Shown: piece by piece, positions 1-8,304 of the stretch
Layout: each line of letters begins with the position of its first letter
How positions within the stretch are numbered: position 1 is the first letter of the stretch
Assembly: GCA_963774305.1 (NCBI GenBank)
Contig: CAVZEM010000007.1
Location: 248,001-312,000, forward strand
Source of the DNA: DASUPK01 sp963774305
GTDB lineage: Bacteria; Actinomycetota; Thermoleophilia; Solirubrobacterales; 70-9
Direction of reading: 5' to 3'
Length of the DNA: 64,000 nt
The notes under the pieces: model-generated
The model's database searches: none
What the model saw: only the letters and a program-made list of their open reading frames with translations
What the model was told of the DNA's origin: nothing
Program-made: the position numbers and the translations under genes

Positions 1-719
1 GCAAGATCGCGACCCAGGCCGGCGCCTTCTTTCTCGAGAAGCCGCTGGGCGGCCGCGGCATCCTGCTGGGCGGAGTGCCGGGCGTCGCCGCCGCCACGGT
101 GATCGTGATCGGCGGAGGCGCCGTGGGTATGAACGCCGCGTTCGTCGCCATCGGGATGGAGGCGGACGTCTTCGTCTTCGACGTCTCGATCGACAAGCTC
201 CGCGAGCTCGACGTCGCCTTCGGTGGCCGCGCGTCGACCGTCTACTCCTCGACCCTCGCGATCGAGGAGATGCTGTCGCGCGCCGATCTGGTGATCGGTG
301 CGGTCCTGGTCCACGGTGCCAAGGCGCCCTACGTCGTCCGCCGCGAGCAGCTCAAGCTGATGAAGAAGAACGCCGTGCTGGTCGATGTCGCGATCGACCA
401 GGGCGGCTGCTTCGAGACCTCACACCCGACCACCCATCGCGACCCCGTCTTCGAGGTCGATGGGATCACGCACTACTGCGTCGCCAACATGCCCGGCGCG
501 GTGCCGATCACCTCGACCTTCGCCCTGACCAACGCCACGCTTCCGTACGTCCTGGCCCTGGCGGACCACGGCGTCGCGGAGGCCGCGCGCCGAGACCCCG
601 GCCTGAGACTCGGGATCAACGTCGCCGGCGGTACTGTCACTCATCCCGCCGTCGCGGAAGCCGTCGGGGTGGAGCACACGCCGGTCGAGGAAGTGCTCGG
701 CAGCAAACAGAAAGTCTGA
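1..719 (+). CDS. ald: Alanine dehydrogenase, C-terminal part (5' end outside window)
   Basis: NAD-dependent L-alanine dehydrogenase (L-alanine + NAD+ to pyruvate + NH3 + NADH), cytosolic. The reading frame is open from base 3, so the start lies before the window. The visible part has the GGRGILLGGVPGV segment, the Rossmann glycine motif IGGGAVGMNA, the VDVAIDQGGC motif holding the catalytic Asp of the family, and the conserved NMPGAVP and INVAGG segments. The stop at 717-719 is followed 13 bases later by an aldehyde dehydrogenase with a strong ribosome binding site, suggesting an operon that brings amino-group and aldehyde oxidation together. Family assignment is firm. Confidence 0.95.
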   Translation, partial: KIATQAGAFFLEKPLGGRGILLGGVPGVAAATVIVIGGGAVGMNAAFVAIGMEADVFVFDVSIDKLRELDVAFGGRASTVYSSTLAIEEMLSRADLVIGAVLVHGAKAPYVVRREQLKLMKKNAVLVDVAIDQGGCFETSHPTTHRDPVFEVDGITHYCVANMPGAVPITSTFALTNATLPYVLALADHGVAEAARRDPGLRLGINVAGGTVTHPAVAEAVGVEHTPVEEVLGSKQKV

Positions 720-732
720 CCAAGGAGGAAAG

Positions 733-2223
733 ATGGCCACCGCAACCGCCCGCCGCAGCTCTCGGAAGAGCACCAACAACTCGAAGCCGAGGGCGATCAC
801 CCTCAAGAACATGATCGACGGCAAGTTCGTCGCCCCCGCCGACGGCAAGCGCGAGGACGTCATCAACCCCGCGACCGGACAGGTCATCGCCAAGGCGCCG
901 CTTTCAAGCAAGCGCGACGTCGACGCTGCCGTCAAGGCCGCGAAGACTGCGTTCGAGACCTGGGGTGTCACCACCCCCGCCGACCGCTCCGCCCTGCTGC
1001 TCAAGCTGGCCGACGGGATCGAGTCCCGCGCCGACGAGCTTGCCGACCTCGAATCCGCCGACGCGGGGAAGCCCCGCTCGGCCTTCTACGAGGACGAGAT
1101 CCCCTTCATGTGCGACAACCTGCGCTACTTCGCCGGCGCCGCCCGGAACCTCGAGGGTCGTGCGACTGGGGAGTACCTGGAGGGCTACACATCGTGGATC
1201 AGGCGCGAGCCGATCGGCGTCGTCGGCCAGATCACGCCGTGGAACTACCCGATGATGATGGCGATCTGGAAGATCGCCCCGGCGCTCGCCGCGGGCAACA
1301 CCCTCGTCCTGAAGCCGGCCGAGACTACCCCGGTCTCGACGCTGGCCGTCCTGGCCGACCTCTGCGCGGAGATCTTCCCGCCCGGTGTCGCCAACTTCGT
1401 CAGCGGCCACGGCGACCCGACGGGTGCCGCGATCGTCAAGCACCCGGACATCGGCATGGTCTCGCTCACCGGCTCGCCGGAGACCGGCAAGTGGATCGCC
1501 CGCGAGGCCTCCGACAACCTGAAGCGGGTCCACCTCGAGCTCGGCGGCAAGGCGCCGGTCGTGGTCTTCGACGACGTCGACATGGACGTCGCGATGGAGA
1601 CCATCGCCGGGACCGGCTACTACAACGCCGGCCAGGACTGCACCGCCGCGACGCGGGTGCTCGCCTCGAAGAAGGTCTACGACAAGGTCGTCTCCGGCCT
1701 CGCCGAACAGGCTCAAGGCCTGAAGATCGGCGACACGTCGAACGGCAACACCACGCTGGGCCCGGTCAACTCGGAGCGCCAGCTCGAGCGCGTCGAGGGC
1801 TTCCTCGAGCGCCGGCCCGACAACGCCGAGGTCGTCACCGGCGGCAAGAAGGCGCGCCGTCCGGGCTTCTTCATGAAGCCGGCGGTGGTGGCCGGCCTGA
1901 AACAGACCGACGAGATGATCCAGAACGAGATCTTCGGGCCGGTGATCACGGTGCAGCCGTTCACCAGCGAGGAGAAGGCGATCCAGTGGGCCAACGGCAC
2001 CCGCTACGGGCTCGCCTCGTCGGTCTGGACTCAGAACCTCGGGCGCGCGCTACGGGTATCCAAGGCGCTCCAGTTCGGATGCGTCTGGATCAACGACCAC
2101 ATCCCGATCGTCTCCGAGATGCCGCACGGCGGCTACAAGCAGTCCGGCTACGGCAAGGACTTGTCGATGTACGGGCTCGAGGACTACACGCAGATCAAGC
2201 ACGTGATGGCGAACATCGGCTGA
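733..2223 (+). CDS. Aldehyde dehydrogenase, gamma-aminobutyraldehyde dehydrogenase type
   Basis: NAD(P)+-dependent aldehyde dehydrogenase of 496 residues. The catalytic Cys303 lies in YYNAGQDCTAATRV, a form typical of the PatD/Prr aminobutyraldehyde branch; Glu269 (LELGGKAP) is the general base and Asn171 (TPWNYP) the oxyanion residue. The first 20 residues are a basic Ser/Arg/Lys extension absent from most relatives. AAGGAGG at 722-728 fixes the ATG. The probable substrate is 4-aminobutyraldehyde from putrescine, giving GABA, which would fit the polyamine-type importer at 9.6-13.7 kb; betaine aldehyde or another omega-amino aldehyde is also possible. The likely downstream hairpin is at 2271-2302. 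Confidence 0.88.
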   Translation: MATATARRSSRKSTNNSKPRAITLKNMIDGKFVAPADGKREDVINPATGQVIAKAPLSSKRDVDAAVKAAKTAFETWGVTTPADRSALLLKLADGIESRADELADLESADAGKPRSAFYEDEIPFMCDNLRYFAGAARNLEGRATGEYLEGYTSWIRREPIGVVGQITPWNYPMMMAIWKIAPALAAGNTLVLKPAETTPVSTLAVLADLCAEIFPPGVANFVSGHGDPTGAAIVKHPDIGMVSLTGSPETGKWIAREASDNLKRVHLELGGKAPVVVFDDVDMDVAMETIAGTGYYNAGQDCTAATRVLASKKVYDKVVSGLAEQAQGLKIGDTSNGNTTLGPVNSERQLERVEGFLERRPDNAEVVTGGKKARRPGFFMKPAVVAGLKQTDEMIQNEIFGPVITVQPFTSEEKAIQWANGTRYGLASSVWTQNLGRALRVSKALQFGCVWINDHIPIVSEMPHGGYKQSGYGKDLSMYGLEDYTQIKHVMANIG

Positions 2224-2270
2224 GCCGCGGCTCGGAGTCCGAGGTCACGTGTAGAGCACGGATGACGAGA

Positions 2271-2302
2271 TTGCTCCCGGCGAGGAACCTTGCCGGGAGC
2301 AA
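2271..2302 (+). terminator. Perfect 11-bp hairpin after the aldehyde dehydrogenase gene
   Basis: TTGCTCCCGGC (2271-2281) pairs perfectly with GCCGGGAGCAA (2292-2302) around a 10-nt loop. There is no T-run, so it may act as a Rho-independent-like terminator or as a 5' structure. Its right arm ends exactly at the ATG of the next reading frame (2303), so it could also affect initiation there. Confidence 0.55.
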
Positions 2303-2908
2303 ATGAGACGCCCCACTCCATCGCGACTGGTCCTCCTGGTCGGGGTCGCCCTGGCCGTTCCGGCGGCGCGGGCACCGTCGGCCCACGCATACAAGACCTA
2401 TCTCCTCGTCACACCGCTACTTCCAGCAACACGCCGCGGATCTCGGCGGCGTCTCGATCAACGTCACCGTCGTCTACGCAAAGAGAACATCCGGACAGCA
2501 AGAACACTCCGCGGACGGTGTACGTGAAGTTCCAGGCGCCGGTGAGCTGTCAGGTGGGCGGGAAGACCGCGGCCCGCGTCGCAGAGTGGGCCGTTCAAGC
2601 TCAGGGACCGCAAGGTCGAGTTCTCCGGATCGTTCACGAACCAGGCTCCAGCCTCCGAAATCCGGAATCCCGGCTCCAGCGGCACCTACTACGCGACCGG
2701 CAGGCTGATCAAGAAGAAGAACAAGAGGAAGTGGCGAGTCGACGGCACGGTGACCGTCTTGACCTACAGCTCGCCGCCCACCTTCCTCAACTGCACCAGC
2801 GGCGAGATCCCGTACTCAGCCAGCCAGTGCTGGTCGTCTGCACCGGCCTGGAGCTCCCCGCCCTTCTGCACGGAGGCCTATCCGGAGCCCGCTCAGCTGA
2901 GGGACTAG
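2303..2908 (+). pseudogene. Secreted protein gene broken by several frameshifts
   Basis: The ATG at 2303 opens a good signal peptide (MRRPTPSRLVLLVGVALAVP, then APSAHA). After about 35 residues the coding signal moves to frame 3 (RYFQQHAADLGGVSINVTVV, about 2418-2480), then to frame 1 (TVYVKFQAPVSCQVGGKTAA, about 2515-2575), and returns to frame 2 (FKLRDRKVEFSGSFTNQ to YPEPAQLRD) up to the TAG at 2906-2908. Together they outline a secreted protein of about 200 residues with several cysteines and no family I recognise. At least three indels are needed, so it is either a pseudogene or an indel-rich part of the assembly. Its stop overlaps the stop of the convergent gene. Confidence 0.6.
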
Positions 2909-4115
2909 CGGGTCCGCTGGCAGTAGCCGTACGCGGTGAGGTTCGCCGGGCCGAAGTAGCCGAAGGCGTTCGCGGTGGTGGTCCCGTCGTCGTTCAGCGA
3001 GTTGCCCGCGTAGAAGGCGTTGCGCGAGTCGAGACGAGAATCCGGTGGTGGTCAGCCGCAGGCCGTCGGGGCACGCCGGCGTGGTCGCGGCGGCGTTCAT
3101 GCCTGGCCGCCACCGGCACCGGGGTCGAGGCGACCTCCGTCAGGATCGGGCCCTTGGCCTTCGAGCAGTAGGCGATCGCGGTCAGCTCGCCGCCACCGGT
3201 CGTGCCGCTGCCGATGTAGGCGCTGCCCGTCACTTCCCAGGCATTGGTCCCGACGGCCCGGGATTCCGTCACGTAGTCGCCGCCGTCGCTGGCGAAGTTT
3301 GTGCGCTGGAAGCCGCCGGTGATCAGCTGCTGGCCCTTCGGGCAGCGAGCGATCGCGGACTTCATCTGACCGGGCAGGATGAACACGGTCTTGTGCGGCG
3401 TCGGGTTCTGCGGGATCTGACCGCGGGCACAGACGGCCTGGATCGTGATGTTGCGCGGCGTGGTCGAGGCCCAGGCCGCGTCGAACAGCACCGCGCTGAC
3501 GTGGAAGCCGCGCTGCGCGCCGAGCCGCTCATAGGAGTGCGGGTAGATCCCCTCGCCGTCCGGCCCGGGTGCCGGGTCGGCGATCATGCCCCCGCCGATC
3601 GGATACTTGCCGCCGGGACAGAGCACCTCGTGCCTGGTCAGCTGATCCGGCGCGGACATCTTGAAGGTCTTCGAGACGAGCTGGACCTGCCTCGGCGGCC
3701 CCGGCTTGCCGGGGACGATCCTCGGCCCTCCGCGCCCCTGGACGCGGATCGTGCCCAGAGCCGAGTTGAGGATGTAGAGCCCGGACGAGGCGCGCAGGGC
3801 CATCATCACCTTGTTGCAGTTCGTGCCGTGCTTCAGGACGAAGACCACGTTGAGGCGGTGTATCGAGTTCGGGCCGCTCGCGACGCCGACCTTCAGGCCG
3901 CGCTTCGTCTGGCCGATCAGCTTGGCCAGCCGCGGGGCCGGCGGGTAGCAGCCGTCGGTGCTCACCGAGCGCACGTAGAGCGCGATCTTGAAGGCGTCCT
4001 CGAGCTTCTTCGTCGCCGGGTTGTGGCCGGCGCCGCCGCGCGCCTGCGACGTGCCCGTGCAGGCGAGCAGTGCGATCAGCAGCGCGATCGGGAGTAGGGC
4101 CTTCTTCGCGGTCAC
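2905..4115 (-). pseudogene. Secreted lipoprotein gene with two frameshifts near its 3' end
   Basis: GTG at 4115 overlaps the upstream SGNH gene's TGA as GTGA, which fixes the start. The protein begins with a Lys-containing n-region, a hydrophobic stretch and a lipobox-like LLAC, so it should be an exported lipoprotein. The body (about 340 residues) has paired cysteines (TDGCYPP, TNCNK, EVLCPGGKYPIGGG, IARCPKGQQLITGG, AIAYCSK). Near 3100 the frame shifts to one reading MNAAATTPACPDGLRLTTTG, and near 3030-3040 to one reading SRNAFYAGNSLNDDG and ending YGYCQRTR at the TAG at 2907-2905. Each shift restores a homologous-looking repeat ending in a Tyr-Cys motif. I do not recognise the function. It is probably intact in nature or only recently broken. 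Confidence 0.6.
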
Positions 4116-4887
4116 GATTGGCTTGGAACACGCCGGCGGCGCAGAAAGAGCGCCAGCCCGCAGATCAGTAGGACGCCTCCCACGGCGAACGGCCACCAGG
4201 GCACGCCACCTCCTCCATCCCCGGACGATTTCGGCTCAGCGGCGGCGAGGCCCCCGGGCAGCACCTGGGCGAGGAATCGCCCGTACGCGTGAGCGCCCGC
4301 GAAGTTGGGGTGGAAGAGGTCGGGCAGGAACCAGGCGCCCGGTGCGGGGTCGACCCGGTGATGGGGCAGGGAGTACTTCACCCAGTCCAACAGCTTGATC
4401 TGGTCCGGGTGATCCTTCGCCGCCTTGACGATCACGTCCGTGTCGGGCGCCGGCGGGTGTCCCGTGTCGGCGTCGTAGGCGGTGACCAGGACCAGGGTCC
4501 GCTTCGGGCCGATCACCTTGAGGGCGAACTTGATCAGGTCGTCGTTGACTCCGCCGTTGCCGTAGGCGTTCATCAGGATCAGCTTCGGCAGGATCCCGCG
4601 GTTGCGGAGGTCCCGCGCGACCCAGACGCTCTGCTTGAACCCCGGCAGCCCAGCGCGTTGACGTCGAAGCCGACGCGCGTCAGATCGGGGATGGGCAGCA
4701 GCATCGTCGAGTCCCCGATCGCGATCGGCGGCGGGCCGTGACCCGTCCCGTATGGATTGCGAAGCGCCTGGGCCGTGTGGACGTGCCCGCAGCCGAACTC
4801 GGGCTCCCCGACCGCCAGGGCGCCGCTCGCCTGCCAGAGGCCGACCATGGTCAGCACGATGCACAGCAGTCCCGCCCTGATCCTCAC
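4112..4887 (-). pseudogene. SGNH/GDSL-like hydrolase with C-terminal membrane anchor, one frameshift
   Basis: GTG at 4887 starts a signal peptide (MRIRAGLLCIVLTMVG). Block I follows as AIGDSTMLLPIPDL, then GFDVNALGCRG. The frame breaks at the C-run 4640-4643; adding one base there gives GFKQSVWVARDL and the rest of the family (LILMNAYGNGGVND, VLVTAYDADTGHPPAPDTD, FLPDLFHPNFAGAHAYGRFL). The paralogue at 8902-9564 is intact through this point, which supports a one-base loss. Unlike that paralogue this copy ends with a hydrophobic segment and an Arg cluster (LFLRRRR), so the product should be tethered to the membrane. It is coupled to the lipoprotein gene downstream by GTGA. Substrate unknown; surface esterase or acyltransferase is plausible. 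Confidence 0.7.
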
Positions 4888-4900
4888 GCCCCGTCCTCGC

Positions 4901-5284
4901 CTAGAAGTTCTGCGTGTAGGTGCTCTTGACCTCAGCGTCGCCCTTGCGGCAGTCGGCCGTCGCGTTGTACTGCACGCCCGGCACGGACTGGCGGGCTCCC
5001 TCCGTGCACGTGAAGCCCTGCACGGCCGTCTTGCAGGTGCCACCGGCGCCACCGTTCGCAATGCGGCAGTGGTGATAGGCCAGCACGACCTTCTCGGCCT
5101 GGCCGCAGCTCACCCCAGCCACATCGATGGAGGTCACATACGAGGCACCGAGGTCCTGCTGCCTGCCGTTGATGTCGCAGGAGGTCAGGGCCGCCGCCGT
5201 GCTGGTGGTGCCGGACGAACCGCCGCCTCCGCAGCCGGCGAGCACGGCGGCACCGAGCACGATGAGAAGGATGAGTCGCTTCAA
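4901..5284 (-). CDS. Small cysteine-rich lipoprotein
   Basis: 127 residues starting at TTG 5284, nine bases after a TAGACT -10 box (leaderless pattern). The signal sequence MKRLILLIVLGAAVLAGC ends in a clear lipobox (LAGC), followed by a Gly/Ser linker. The mature domain has six cysteines (SCDING, GVSCGQ, YHHCRI, GTCKTA, GFTCTE, ADCRKG) and ends STYTQNF. It is a paralogue of the protein encoded on the other strand at 5344-5743, sharing QQxLGASYVTS, GVSC, AYHxCR and VQYNATAxC. No known family recognised; likely a disulfide-bonded extracellular protein attached to the membrane. The two copies are divergent neighbours. Confidence 0.8.
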   Translation of the reverse strand: MKRLILLIVLGAAVLAGCGGGGSSGTTSTAAALTSCDINGRQQDLGASYVTSIDVAGVSCGQAEKVVLAYHHCRIANGGAGGTCKTAVQGFTCTEGARQSVPGVQYNATADCRKGDAEVKSTYTQNF

Positions 5285-5293
5285 GGTCGCGCC

Positions 5294-5299
5294 AGTCTA
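5294..5299 (-). promoter_or_regulatory. -10 box TAGACT, near-leaderless
   Basis: TAGACT on the minus strand, 9 nt before the TTG start at 5284. It matches the TANNNT pattern repeated throughout the window. Confidence 0.5.
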
Positions 5300-5327
5300 T
5301 TTGCGTTTGGGCCGCTGACGCGCGCGG

Positions 5328-5333
5328 TAGGAT
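5328..5333 (+). promoter_or_regulatory. -10 box TAGGAT
   Basis: TAGGAT lies 10 nt before the TTG at 5344. With the opposing TAGACT box it makes a divergent promoter pair in the 59 bases between the two paralogous small genes. Confidence 0.45.
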
Positions 5334-5343
5334 CGCCGCGATC

Positions 5344-5743
5344 TTGCGGACCAAGTCCATAGCAGGGGCTCTCGTGGCGATCGGCCTGATCGCCGGAGGC
5401 CTCGCTCAGGCGGGCGGCGCCTCTCCGGTGGCCCACACGGCCTCCTTCTCGCCGTGCGACATCAGCGGCGCAGCAGCAGAACCTCGGCGCCTCCTACGTG
5501 ACCTCGCTGAAGGTCCAGGGCGTCAGCTGCGCCAAGGGCGGGAAGGTGATCAAGGCCTACCACCAGTGCCGCCACCAGACGGGCGGCCCGGCGGGGACCT
5601 GCGGCCAGACCCTGCTCGGCTTCAAGTGCAAGGACGGCCAGCGGACCGGCGTGCCGAATGTCCAGTACAACGCCACGGCCAAGTGCCACAAGGTCTCGAA
5701 CGCGTCAAAGCGCGTGAAGAGCAGCTACACGCAGAACGACTAG
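5344..5743 (+). pseudogene. Small cysteine-rich secreted protein with one frameshift at a CAG repeat
   Basis: TTG at 5344 starts a signal peptide (MRTKSIAGALVAIGLIAGGL, then AQAGGA) with no lipobox cysteine, unlike the paralogue at 4901-5284. The frame breaks after PCDISG at GCAGCAGCAG (5469-5478): the next frame reads QQNLGASYVTSLKVQGVSC and continues to SSYTQND at the TAG 5741-5743. The paralogue has SCDINGRQQDLGASYVTS, so one extra base in the short repeat explains the break. Cysteine positions match the paralogue. Either a slipped-repeat mutation or an assembly indel. Function unknown; secreted, probably disulfide-bonded. Confidence 0.65.
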
Positions 5744-5847
5744 CGGCCACCAGGCCGCTCACTCTCGGAGCGGAGGGCGAAGCCCGGAGCGACTTGTGGC
5801 GGGCGGCCGCTTGTGGCCGCGATCTGATGGCGGCGTCGTCAGTAGTC
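5741..5847 (+). repeat. Intergenic structured repeat, copy A
   Basis: About 107 bases, resembling 13808-13918 over their whole length. It contains three small hairpins: AGCGGCC-ACCA-GGCCGCT (5742-5759), GGGC-GAA-GCCC (5775-5785) and GCGGCC-GCTTGT-GGCCGC (5803-5820). The last is flanked by the near-direct repeats GCGACTTGTGGCGG and GCGATCTGATGGCGG. It fills the gap between two convergent genes and overlaps both stop codons, so it could serve as a bidirectional terminator. By eye I would call it a REP-like or MITE-like element. Confidence 0.7.
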
Positions 5848-6906
5848 GAAGTCCCGGTCGAGCGCCCGCAGCACCAGGTCGGCGGCCACCGATGAGCCGT
5901 CCTCGTTCAGGTGGATGCCGTCGGACTCGCGAACGATCGTCTGATTGCCGTCGATGGAGATCGAGTCGCGGTAGGAGTCGCCGGGCGTGAAGGTGGGGAT
6001 CAAATCGATCACCCGGACCGCTGCGCCGCGGCTTGCGGCCGCCTCCCGGATCGCCCGGTTGACGTCGTCCGCGATCGGCTTCCGGGCCGGGTCGCGCTGG
6101 GTCGGAACCGTGAGCCAGTAGATCCGCTGGACGCCGCCGTTCAGGTAGTTGTCCATCATCTGGCCGACCCTTGACTGGAAGATCGCCTCCCAGGCCGGGC
6201 CGCAGCAGCTCACCCGCTGCCCGTTGGGGCCGGGCATCGGATAGCCCTCGTTGGCGCCGATGAAGAGGACGACGGCGTCGGGGTCGTCCTCGGATGCCTG
6301 GCTCGAGGAGAGCTGCCCCCAGTCCACGAGCCCCGTGTTGGAGATCCCGGTCGCCAGGTGGGGGTCACGGGTGACCTGCACACCGGCGCCCTGGTCGGCG
6401 AGTTTGCGGGCGATCTCGATGTCCAGCGGTGTCGAGAGCGAGTCGCCGGTGACCAGCAGCTTGTGCAGGGGCTGGGGGCTGCTCGGCGCACCGCCGGCGG
6501 GGAGGCGGGATGCGCGACCCTGGTTGGCCCCGGCCGCCGTGAATCCCTGACCGGAGAGCTCCTGGTTCGGGGCGAGCCAGGAGGTGAGATCGCGGCGGGT
6601 CTCCGCGAAGGGCAGCTGGTCCGCGACCCACCCGGCCGGCCCGCCGATCGCCTTGACGATGTCGCGGCCGAGGCCCGGCTTGAGCTCGTCGGCCGCGGCC
6701 CGGATCGAGCCCCCGGCGAAGATCAGCAGCAGGAAGGTTGTGAGCGCCACGGCCTTGACCGCGTCCCAGCCGCTGAAGCGGCGGAGGTCCCAGCGGTCGA
6801 AGCGGCCCATCAGGCTGTCGTCGCCGTGCGGCTCGCCCTCGCGGCCTGGGCGGGCCTCGGCCTCCATCTCGGCGATCGTCTCGAATTTCTCAGGTGGGTC
6901 AGTCAT
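5839..6906 (-). CDS. Membrane-anchored SGNH hydrolase/acyltransferase, MBOAT partner
   Basis: 355 residues: cytoplasmic acidic N-terminus, one membrane helix (about residues 50-70, VALTTFLLLIFAGGSI), then an extracytoplasmic SGNH domain. Block I is VTGDSLSTPL, block III is FIGANEGYP, and block V is SDGIHLNEDG with the catalytic Asp and His. Its ATG directly follows the TAA of the MBOAT gene with no gap, so the two are co-translated. Known MBOAT/SGNH pairs (AlgI/AlgX-J, PatA/PatB, DltB/DltD) move acyl groups across the membrane onto surface polysaccharide, peptidoglycan or teichoic acid; the same role is inferred here, substrate unknown. Resembles DUF459-type proteins. Confidence 0.85.
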   Translation of the reverse strand: MTDPPEKFETIAEMEAEARPGREGEPHGDDSLMGRFDRWDLRRFSGWDAVKAVALTTFLLLIFAGGSIRAAADELKPGLGRDIVKAIGGPAGWVADQLPFAETRRDLTSWLAPNQELSGQGFTAAGANQGRASRLPAGGAPSSPQPLHKLLVTGDSLSTPLDIEIARKLADQGAGVQVTRDPHLATGISNTGLVDWGQLSSSQASEDDPDAVVLFIGANEGYPMPGPNGQRVSCCGPAWEAIFQSRVGQMMDNYLNGGVQRIYWLTVPTQRDPARKPIADDVNRAIREAAASRGAAVRVIDLIPTFTPGDSYRDSISIDGNQTIVRESDGIHLNEDGSSVAADLVLRALDRDFDY

Positions 6907-8304
6907 TTAGAAGCGGAAGTAGATGAACGGAGGAACGCCCTGGCTGGGCACGGTGGCGCCGACGATCAGCACGACCACGGCGAGCGCCGCGCCGAGCAGC
7001 AGCGGCCGCAGGCGCCCGATCCGCAGCTCGATGCCCTCCATCGGGCGCTCGGGCAGGAGCTGGAGGCCGATCACCAAAGCGATCGCGCCGACCACCGGGA
7101 CGGAGTAGAGGGTCGCCGGCCCGGAGCGGACCAGCGCGGACATGTAGTCGCCGAAGACGGTCAGGTCAGTCGAGCGGAACAGGATCCAGCCCAGGACGAT
7201 CAGGTTGAAGGTGACGAACCAGCGCAGCCAACCGGGGAAGATCCGCCCCAGGCGGCCGTTGATCGCATGCTCCGCTGAGAGCCCGGTGCCCTGATAGGCG
7301 CCCCAGGCCACGAAGTTCCAGGCGGCGCCGTGCCAGAGCCCGCCGAGCGTCATCGTGAGCATCAGGTTGATGTAGGTGCGCACGCGGCCCTTGCGGTTGC
7401 CGCCGAGCGGGATGTAGAGGTAGTCGCGCAGAAATCGCGAGAGCGTCATGTGCCAGCGGCGCCAGAAGTCGCGGAAGCCGGTGGCCCTATACGGGCTGTT
7501 GAAGTTCTGGGGGAAGACGAAGCCCATCAGCAGGGCGAGCCCGATGGCCATGTCCGTGTAGCCGGAGAAATCGCAGAAGATCTGGGCGGCGTAGGCGTAG
7601 GCCCCGAGGATCGCGTCGGGAGCGCTGTAGGCCTGAGGGACGGCGAAGACCTTGTCCACGACCTCGCGCGCCAGGTAGTCGGCGATCATCACCTTCTTGA
7701 TCAACCCGAGCGCGATCAGGGAGAGCCCGGCGCCGACCGCAACGCGGTCGGGATCCCTCGGCGTCTTCAGCTGAGGCAGGAACTCGCTGGCCCGGACGAT
7801 CGGGCCGGCCACCAGGTGCGGGAAGAAGCTCAGGTAGATCGCCGCATCCAGCAGCGAGGCGGGCTCGGTCTGCCGGCGCTTGACGTCCACGACGTACGTG
7901 ACGGCCTGGAAGCTGAAGAAGCTCACTCCGACGGGGAGCGCGATCGTGACGAGGGGCAGCGGCATCCCCAGGCCGACCGAGTCGAGGACGTCGGAGACGT
8001 CGGTGACGAAGAAGCCGTAGTACTTGAAGACGGCAAGGATGCCGAGGTCGAAGACGACGCCGCCGGCCGTGAACCACTTCCTCAGCCGCTCGTCCTCGGT
8101 GCGGTGGATCGCCACCACGGCCAACTGACTGACCAACGTGATCGCGGCGAGCAGCAGACAGAAGCGCGGGTCCGCCGCCGCGTAGAACACATAGCTTGCA
8201 ACGACGATGAACGGCTTCCAGAGCTGCTGCCGGGGCATGAGCGCCCAGGAGATCGCCAGGACGATGGGAAAGAAGATCGCGAACTCGACCGTGGGGAAAA
8301 GCAC
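6907..8304 (-). CDS. MBOAT family O-acyltransferase (AlgI-like)
   Basis: Polytopic membrane acyltransferase of about 465 residues. The start is taken at GTG 8304, giving MLFPTVEFAIFFPIVLAISW, the usual MBOAT N-terminus, and a TACTCT -10 box lies 7 nt upstream; the frame stays open upstream to 8421 but that part does not resemble the family. Visible hallmarks: FKYYGFFV, PVGVSFFSFQAVTYVVDV, FFPHLVAGPI, FCDFSGYTDMAIG, NFNSPYRATGFRDFWRRWH, LRDYLYIPLGGNRKG, and GLWHGAAWNF with the conserved His. It should pass acetyl or acyl groups from the cytoplasm to the SGNH partner encoded immediately downstream. Confidence 0.9.
   Translation of the reverse strand: MLFPTVEFAIFFPIVLAISWALMPRQQLWKPFIVVASYVFYAAADPRFCLLLAAITLVSQLAVVAIHRTEDERLRKWFTAGGVVFDLGILAVFKYYGFFVTDVSDVLDSVGLGMPLPLVTIALPVGVSFFSFQAVTYVVDVKRRQTEPASLLDAAIYLSFFPHLVAGPIVRASEFLPQLKTPRDPDRVAVGAGLSLIALGLIKKVMIADYLAREVVDKVFAVPQAYSAPDAILGAYAYAAQIFCDFSGYTDMAIGLALLMGFVFPQNFNSPYRATGFRDFWRRWHMTLSRFLRDYLYIPLGGNRKGRVRTYINLMLTMTLGGLWHGAAWNFVAWGAYQGTGLSAEHAINGRLGRIFPGWLRWFVTFNLIVLGWILFRSTDLTVFGDYMSALVRSGPATLYSVPVVGAIALVIGLQLLPERPMEGIELRIGRLRPLLLGAALAVVVLIVGATVPSQGVPPFIYFRF

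Noticed and set aside
5844..6906. Calling the SGNH protein a plain secreted lipase
   Set aside because: It has a cytoplasmic N-terminus and membrane helix and is directly joined to an MBOAT gene, which fits acyl transfer to a surface polymer better.
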